Shown here piece by piece: positions 58,501 through 64,000 of a stretch of DNA of 64,000 nucleotides. The notes beneath the pieces were generated by a model. That model made no database searches. It worked only from the letters and a program-made list of their open reading frames with translations, and was not told where the DNA came from. The DNA is from Cladochytrium replicatum. Its lineage: Eukaryota; Chytridiomycota; Chytridiomycetes; Cladochytriales; Cladochytriaceae. Position numbers and translations under genes: made by a program. The stretch is taken from contig JAHLKD010000010.1 of assembly GCA_025526935.1 (NCBI GenBank), positions 248,001-312,000 on the forward strand. The letters are read 5' to 3'. Every line of letters begins with the position of its first letter. Positions within the stretch are counted from its first letter, which is position 1.

Positions 58501-60462
58501 TTTAAATTCCAGTGGATGTGATATATCTTGCAGAGAAGCTTCATTGTTTGACTCTTCAATTGTTATCTTTATTGTATTGGTTCCTGTTGGTGACATGATA
58601 GAGTCAGCCAGATGTTGATCTGTGTCAATTGATTGGGGAGTATTCTCTTTAACATTGTTTCTCTGGGCTGAATTTTTTTCAGGAATAAGAGGATTATCAG
58701 TATGAGACATCAGAGATTTGTTTGATAGCTCAATTTGTTGATTTTCATGCTTCTCATAATTGTGTGCAATCACAAGACTTTCCGTATCTTTCCCAGGTTG
58801 GTTAACATGTTCTGGGATACCTTGAGTTTCGATAGGGCTGTGCTGGGTAGGTGCTCTACGAAGAGTAGTTTCAAGTATGTCTCCTTGTGCTACACATGTT
58901 AGCTCCTTACAATCATTCATTTGAATATCTGTTGATTTCTTCACAATTTCCTCTCTACTCTCTGAATTATTACTCTTGAGTTCAACTTTGCTACCCCTTT
59001 CAATGGAATCAGGAGCAGTTCTGATAGAATCAGGAGACCTAGGATGAGGTTTGTTTGTCGTTTCTTCAGAACTCATAATCCCAAGTTGCAGCTCGCTGGT
59101 CTCTGATATAGTGCTTGTGTTAATAACACTGTCTCCAACAACTGAAACTGTTCCAATTGAAGGAGAAGCAGACTTCAAACTTTGTGGCTGCCTGATTTCT
59201 GATTTTGGTGCCATACTTTGAGAGGACCGGGACCTTTGACTTATCACCTCACTTTTCTCACTCATCATACTCGCACCGCCAAACGATCGCCGATGTGGAT
59301 TGGAAGCAGCATTTGGAGCCCTAGGAAACGCCAATAAAGATCCAGCTACATTGCCGTTACTAGCCTGCTCTGTTTTGGGTGGTCTCGGTAGTGACGAATG
59401 GCTCTTTTTGGTCTCATCAAGACTGATGCTGCGGGTTCGTGGAACATTTTGCGATGGTGATGAGCCCCGTTTTTTTTTTGAATAGCTCCGGGATAACACG
59501 CTTGCTCTGACAGAAGGTGTCGACTCCGGTTCCTCTTCGCCCTCTTCAATGTCAAGATCAGATATCGGGCTTGACGGAGTATGGATTGGCAATGAAGCGT
59601 TCTTTGGTGTCGGAGCAGATAGAGACCTCATCCTCCCCTTCTTTTGTCCCTCTTTCTTGGGCGGTGACTCTGGGTCTGGCGATTTATCCTTCTCTCGCTC
59701 TTTTGAAATGCTTCTGAATATCCTCCGGTGCCACGCCTTTTTCTCCTTCTCCACTTTTCCCATTGGACTCGTTGGGGGAAGTACGAAACCACTTGGGCTG
59801 GTTGGAGAAAGCGGCCTGCCTGCGACGTCGGTGGAAACTGAAACGCTGTGGGCCGAAACACCAGCCGCAGCAGGAGTTGCTGTTGGAGACGATTGCGGCT
59901 GGTTCTTTGTCTGTACACTTGTCACCTCGACTATGGTGGCCGGAAACCAACCGGTATTGGCTTCCTTCCCGCCGAGGTTGCGCATGCCCCTCCACCAACC
60001 ACCATCAGGCGACTCAAGAACAACGATCGTGTCACCAGCTTCAAAGCTGAGCTCATCCGCTTTGCTCCTCGCGTATGCTTCCTTTGCTGTGACAATGGTT
60101 CCTGGTGGGACAGGAGGTGGTATCTCGGGTTCGGGTTCGTATTCGGAGGTAAGAGGTGCATCATAAACTTGGATTGGAACATAAGCTGTCTCAATTCGTG
60201 TTTCAGATGGATCAGGCGGCTCCCATTTTTCGATTTCGACGCACTCCGCAGGGAAAAATCCTTCCTTCCCGTTGTGTGGACCCCAACCACGATGAACACC
60301 TCGCAACCAGTACGCGTCATCGCTCTCCGGCTTTACAAGAAGCTCAAGCACATCTCCCTCTTCTAAAACCAGCTCATTGTCATCCGTAGGGACGTAATGC
60401 GTCTTCACACGGACAGATGTTCCAACTTCCCACGAGGACAACGTGTGTGTTTCAACCATCAA
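52520..60462 (-). CDS. SH3-SH3-DH-PH RhoGEF fused to a ~1,350-residue coiled coil
   Basis: Activates a Rho-family GTPase by nucleotide exchange. Seven exons (60462-58039, 57983-57888, 57839-57762, 57700-57580, 57522-57443, 57390-57229, 57178-52520) sum to 2,540 codons exactly. Two N-terminal SH3 domains lie at about residues 17-79 (HYVPTDDNELVLEEGD, GFFPAECVEI) and 120-180 (ADELSFEAGD, GGWWRGM, GWFPATIVEV). A Ser/Pro-rich linker follows. The DH domain, about 785-985, spans six exons: ELLTTERDYVRDLHIII, RRQLNPLVEKVGDIFLTM, LASFLIKPVQRICKYPLII and DYEYLKDALEKV-like helices. The PH domain, about 995-1115, reads RRLFLFNDMIIIAR..W and YLFAVSNEKTKLAWLEG. The rest is nearly unbroken Glu/Lys/Gln/Leu coiled coil. 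The first exon is GC-balanced, the coiled-coil exon AT-rich. Confidence 0.9.
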
Positions 60463-60528
60463 TCACGTGTATTAAATTTGTTATGGAGTTTTTTGGTTGG
60501 ATCCCAAAAAAGAATGCGCTTCTTCAAA

Positions 60529-62223
60529 TCATTCGTCTTCGACATAGTGAAGCTGCTCGATCTCGTTGCCAACCCCGATCTTAACATATGAATCTGTTCC
60601 ATAGCCGTGCATGGTGTGCAACGAAATGGAACCCCCCCAATAATTTGCATACACCTTGGACATTGGAAGTCCCAACCCCAACCTGAGATTCGCCGGAATA
60701 CGTTCGTCGACCTTGGCCGCCAGTCGCTGCACCATGCCTTTGTCGAAATTCTGGAACCTTCGCTTGCTCTCGTGGGCGTAGGACCAGATATTCGTCAACA
60801 CGGATCGCTCGATCCCGCCGCCGTTGTCGGAAATACGGAACATGAGCTCCGCGTCGCCCTCGCCAATGGTGACACGGATGGGCGGAAGCTTGGGTCTCTG
60901 GAGGTTCTCGGGCGGCTGCTGGGGCTCCCAGGTCGGATCAATTGTGCCTCGTCGGGAACGTTGAAGCTGCTCCCAGAGTCGATCGTCATGCTCTTCTTGT
61001 TCGTCGATCGCACCGGGTGCGTGTGTCAAGATCGTGAATCGCATGGCGTTCTTGAGCAGCTCGTAGATTATGTACTCGACTTGATCCGGTATGTATGTGA
61101 AAGTGGAGTCAACTGCGCCGTCGACGAGGACTTTTGGCGGTTCGATGGCGTAGGCTTCTCGGAACAAACGGCCAGCAAGCGTAGCGCATTTTTGAACCGT
61201 ATTCCCTGCATTGCACTTGGTGTTCACAATGCCGATCCAGCCTTCAAATTGGGCAACTTCGTGCTCAAAAAGCGCAGTCAGCGCAATGTGTTGTTCTGCA
61301 AGAACCCTTCGACCTATCCGTGAACGGAGCATCTCGTTCATGAATCTGTCGGATTCCTTCGGAGGCATGTGTGGAGCACATTCGGCAATCCCGAGAGCAA
61401 GCTGGGGGATGACGACCAGATGCTTTTCTAGCATCCCCTTCAAAAGATTGCAAAAGTTGCGATTGTCTTCAAAGGTCTGGATGAACGGAACGCTGCGGAA
61501 CTTCTCGAAGGCCTCCCAGTAAAGGTGATACAATAGCTCGATGTGAGGATTGGTGCCGACAATGAAGGGAAGATTTTGAAAGTCCCTGATTCGGTGGGCA
61601 AGTCGAACTGGCAGCTCGCTCCTTGCGTAGTTGGCCGACTTCAACAGCTTCTCTCCCGTCAAGTGACGTCCGAACACAGTGAGTTGGCGCAGAGTGACAC
61701 GCTTTGTTTCCTGCGCGGCGTATTGTTCCAGGATTCGATTCTGATAAAAGTTGGGGTATGGTTGAGATTGAGAATTTGGTGGGCGAGATGCCCGAGACGA
61801 ATCAAAGTTCAAATCTCCATCATTAGTTTGCTGCTGGGAATGGAAACGTCGCAGCTGACGTGGTGAAGGCCCCAACCCGAATAAGTGGGCCGGTTTTGGT
61901 GGCGAAAGTCTCGGGGTGGGTAAGCTATGCGGAAGATGAGTCGTTCGTCTCTCGATATCGCGCGTAAAGTTGCTGCTGTATGCCCAGCAAGCATCCTTTC
62001 CCCGTTGAAGCTCGCGGCCGCCATTGGCATGAGTATGATGTAATCTACGGGACAACCGGCTGGTAGAGCTAAAAGCGACGACAGGGCGCCGCATCAAAGC
62101 GGCATAGCAGAGAGAGCGCCGATGTGAAATAGCGAGAGAGCACATACGAGACGACGACAACGATCGCATAGGGCTGGAAATGAGGTTCATGACGGGAGTG
62201 CAGACACCTCCCTTGGAGACCAA
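60529..62223 (-). CDS. Mitochondrial pyruvate/branched-chain dehydrogenase kinase
   Basis: Phosphorylates and switches off a mitochondrial 2-oxo-acid dehydrogenase complex. A single exon encodes 564 residues. The N-terminal ~120 residues are rich in Arg and Ser with no clear fold, consistent with a long mitochondrial presequence; the ATG at 62223 or one at 62172 could be used. A helical regulatory domain follows (RIRDFQNLPFIVGTNPHIELLYHLY, FEKFRSVP). The GHKL ATPase domain has the N box ELLKNAMR near 390, the G1 box DNGGGI near 469 and the G2 box GLGLPMSK near 516. It resembles yeast Pkp2 and animal BCKDK as much as PDK, so the target complex is left open. Shares a 236-bp divergent promoter with the KH gene. 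Confidence 0.92.
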   Translation of the reverse strand: MVSKGGVCTPVMNLISSPMRSLSSSRMCSLAISHRRSLCYAALMRRPVVAFSSTSRLSRRLHHTHANGGRELQRGKDACWAYSSNFTRDIERRTTHLPHSLPTPRLSPPKPAHLFGLGPSPRQLRRFHSQQQTNDGDLNFDSSRASRPPNSQSQPYPNFYQNRILEQYAAQETKRVTLRQLTVFGRHLTGEKLLKSANYARSELPVRLAHRIRDFQNLPFIVGTNPHIELLYHLYWEAFEKFRSVPFIQTFEDNRNFCNLLKGMLEKHLVVIPQLALGIAECAPHMPPKESDRFMNEMLRSRIGRRVLAEQHIALTALFEHEVAQFEGWIGIVNTKCNAGNTVQKCATLAGRLFREAYAIEPPKVLVDGAVDSTFTYIPDQVEYIIYELLKNAMRFTILTHAPGAIDEQEEHDDRLWEQLQRSRRGTIDPTWEPQQPPENLQRPKLPPIRVTIGEGDAELMFRISDNGGGIERSVLTNIWSYAHESKRRFQNFDKGMVQRLAAKVDERIPANLRLGLGLPMSKVYANYWGGSISLHTMHGYGTDSYVKIGVGNEIEQLHYVEDE

Positions 62224-62459
62224 GAGGGGCCGATGATTTTGAGAATAAAAATTATGAGATCAATCAATCAAGCAGCGAGCCACGCCCGTGAGCACGAGCC
62301 ACGAATCACAAGCCACGCAGTATGGCTGGTGGTATGTGAATGTGATGTGGCACAACAGCAACAAAAAAATCTGGGCCACATTTGCCTTCGGCTCATCAAA
62401 TCCCACCCCAAATCAATCCTTCTCGCCTTCCCGTCCCCTCCTCTCCTTCCCGCATTTCC

Positions 62460-63671
62460 ATGATGGGCGACAGCGACACCCTCGCCCGCTTCACCGGTCT
62501 CACCCTTGACCCGGAGCGACCGCCATCCCACCAGACCCCTGCCGATTACGTCGAGGAGCAGATCGACGAGGATGTTGCCGCTGACGGCGAAGACCTGGCC
62601 GTCGCTGATGGTGGAAACATCTTGAACCTTCGTTCTCTTGTTACGACAAAGGAGGCCGGTGTGGTCATCGGCAAAGGCGGAAAGAACGTTGCCGAAGTGC
62701 GAGAGCTGACTGGCGTCAAAGCTGGTGTTTCTAAAGTCATTCAAGGTGTGCACGAACGCATCCTCACCGTGGCTGGTCCTCTTGAGTCTGTTGCAAAGGT
62801 ACGAATGCAAAATGTCGATATGCGTTCCCAAAGTTCATAAAATTCATTTAGGCATACTCCTTAATCGCCAAGAACCTGTTGGCCAACCAAACCTCTGGGC
62901 CTCAACACCAACCCCAACACCCTGACTCCATAACCCTCCGTCTCCTCGTTTCCCACCAGCTCATGGGCTCCATTATCGGCAAAGGCGGTGCCAAAATCAA
63001 GGATATCCAGGAAGCGTCTGGTGCCAAAATTGTCATTTCCAAGGAAATGCTTCCTCAGTCCACCGAGCGGGTGATCGATGTGTTCGGTATTGTCGATTCA
63101 ATGTAGGTCACAGATTGCTCCACCAAATGGTTACAATTCTTACCGTTCTCATTTGTTCAGTCAGATTGCAGTTCACCAGATTGGAGATTGTATTTTGAAT
63201 GACATCGAGCGTGCCGTCGGAACCATTCCGTACAACCCCCAGGTTCGCCTTGGCGGAGGTGTTGGAGGTCGCAGAGATGGCGATGCTGGAGCACGCACTG
63301 GGGCTGGTGACCGCCGCTCATACGGGGCCGATGGATCGAACGGCAATGGCACCCAGAAACGTTTCGGCAAAGACGTCCGACCTCCTTCCGCGGGCGACAA
63401 CCACAGCGGCGACCTCCAGACCCAGACCCTGTCAATCCCAGCCGATATGGTCGGGTGCATCATCGGGAAGGGTGGCAACTTCATTAACCACATCCGCAAA
63501 GTTTCGCAATGCCGCATCAGCATTTCGAAAGAGACTGACACCACCACCAACGAGCGCACATTCACCATTAGCGGAACCCCTGAAGCGAATGAGAAGGCCC
63601 TGCACTTGCTGTACACCCAGCTGGAAAACGAAAAGCAGCGACGTCTTGCGTCTGGCCCGAGTGCGGAGTAG
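62460..63671 (+). CDS. Triple-KH RNA-binding protein (PCBP/Pbp2/Rnc1-like)
   Basis: Three exons (62460-62798, 62852-63102, 63161-63671) give 366 residues. Each of three KH domains has its GxxG loop: VVIGKGGKNVAEVRELTG in the first, SIIGKGGAKIKDIQEASGAK in the second, and CIIGKGGNFINHIRKVSQ in the third. A Gly/Arg/Asp-rich linker lies between the second and third. This layout matches poly(C)-binding proteins and fungal Pbp2/Hek2/Rnc1, which control mRNA stability, localisation or telomeric silencing. Two ATGs are adjacent (62460, 62463); the first is used. Introns are 53 and 58 bp, and the frame is intact. Confidence 0.92.
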
Positions 63672-63926
63672 AAAACATTCCATTAATTCCTTCCCCTTCT
63701 TTCTCATCAAATCTCGATTTGTTTGCATGTGTACCCCCATGTGAACGTTTGGACGTTTAACGTTGAATCTTCTTCGTTGTAATTCAAAATTAGCCATTTC
63801 ATGGGTTATGTATCTGTTTGCGGAATAGCACATGTAAAAATGATTTGCCACTTGTGTGTTCGATTTGTGCTCAGATCAATCGTGGCGTGCTGCGTTGGTG
63901 TTGATCTCGCCAACGGATTGTCCAAG

Positions 63927-64000
63927 ATGGAGGTCAGCGATTTGACAAACTTGGTAGATCTCACCGAGGATGCGGTAATGGATATACTCCGCGCTCGATA
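63927..64000 (+). CDS. 5' end of a probable myosin-motor protein (cut by window edge)
   Basis: The ATG at 63927 opens a frame that runs off the window: MEVSDLTNLVDLTEDAVMDI followed by LRAR. The pattern DLTxL..LTEDAVxxxLRAR is how myosin heads, including the motor domains of fungal chitin synthases, begin just before the YxxxxIYTxxG segment. Only 24 residues are visible, so the assignment is tentative. Confidence 0.45.
   Translation, partial: MEVSDLTNLVDLTEDAVMDILRAR

Noticed and set aside
63420-63432. Terminal-repeat-like word CAGACCCTG
   Set aside because: Lies inside the third KH exon and encodes conserved protein; a chance match.

Overview
The window looks like nuclear DNA of a fungus, probably an early-diverging (chytrid-like) lineage. 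Fungal traits are a P3A-type plasma-membrane H+-ATPase, a PacC/Rim101-type zinc-finger factor, dense genes with many introns of about 45-65 bp (GT..AG), and short shared intergenic gaps. Several genes are families missing from most yeasts and moulds: a BEACH-WD40-FYVE protein of the ALFY/WDFY3 type, CHFR with a PBZ finger, and Snapin. The species assignment is inference; the gene identities come from motifs read directly in the translated exons. Exon joins were worked out by hand from splice signals and reading phase. For most genes the summed exon length is a multiple of three, which supports the model.

Layout. 1-3,580: repeat-rich, with the end of a putative hAT-like element and a broken hAT transposase. 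3,584-6,209: peroxisomal-type long-chain acyl-CoA synthetase. 6,650-9,330: second hAT fragment and two minisatellites. 9,335-12,699 (-): calponin-homology protein, divergent from a mitochondrial 2-oxodicarboxylate carrier (12,942-14,412 +). 15,039-18,131 (-): plasma-membrane H+-ATPase with a long upstream gap. 20,447-21,847 (-): EamA/DMT transporter. 22,029-24,650 (-): an intact Snapin-like gene between a decayed alpha/beta hydrolase and a decayed TatD nuclease. 25,036-27,000: JJJ1/DNAJC21 ribosome-biogenesis J-protein. 27,830-28,150: an 18S rRNA fragment with an inverted copy. 28,655-34,685: a very compact block with CHFR (-), NSUN5/Rcm1 (+), a mitochondrial Sel1-like protein (-) and MED9 (+), with overlapping or nearly touching ends. 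34,961-46,106 (-): giant AT-rich ALFY-like gene. 47,067-48,944: PacC-like factor. 49,250-52,500: repeats, a kelch remnant and a 748-bp element with perfect 23-bp terminal inverted repeats. 52,520-60,462 (-): a 2,539-residue SH3-SH3-DH-PH-coiled-coil RhoGEF. 60,529-62,223 (-): mitochondrial dehydrogenase kinase. 62,460-63,671: triple-KH RNA-binding protein. The last 74 bases begin a probable myosin motor.

There is no operon or pathway cluster. The genes are mainly housekeeping functions: peroxisomal and mitochondrial metabolism, ribosome biogenesis, the proton-motive force, membrane traffic/autophagy and Rho signalling. The items most worth following up are the RhoGEF architecture, the ALFY-like gene, the PacC-like factor with fingers at the wrong end, the terminal-repeat element and the rearranged 18S fragment.
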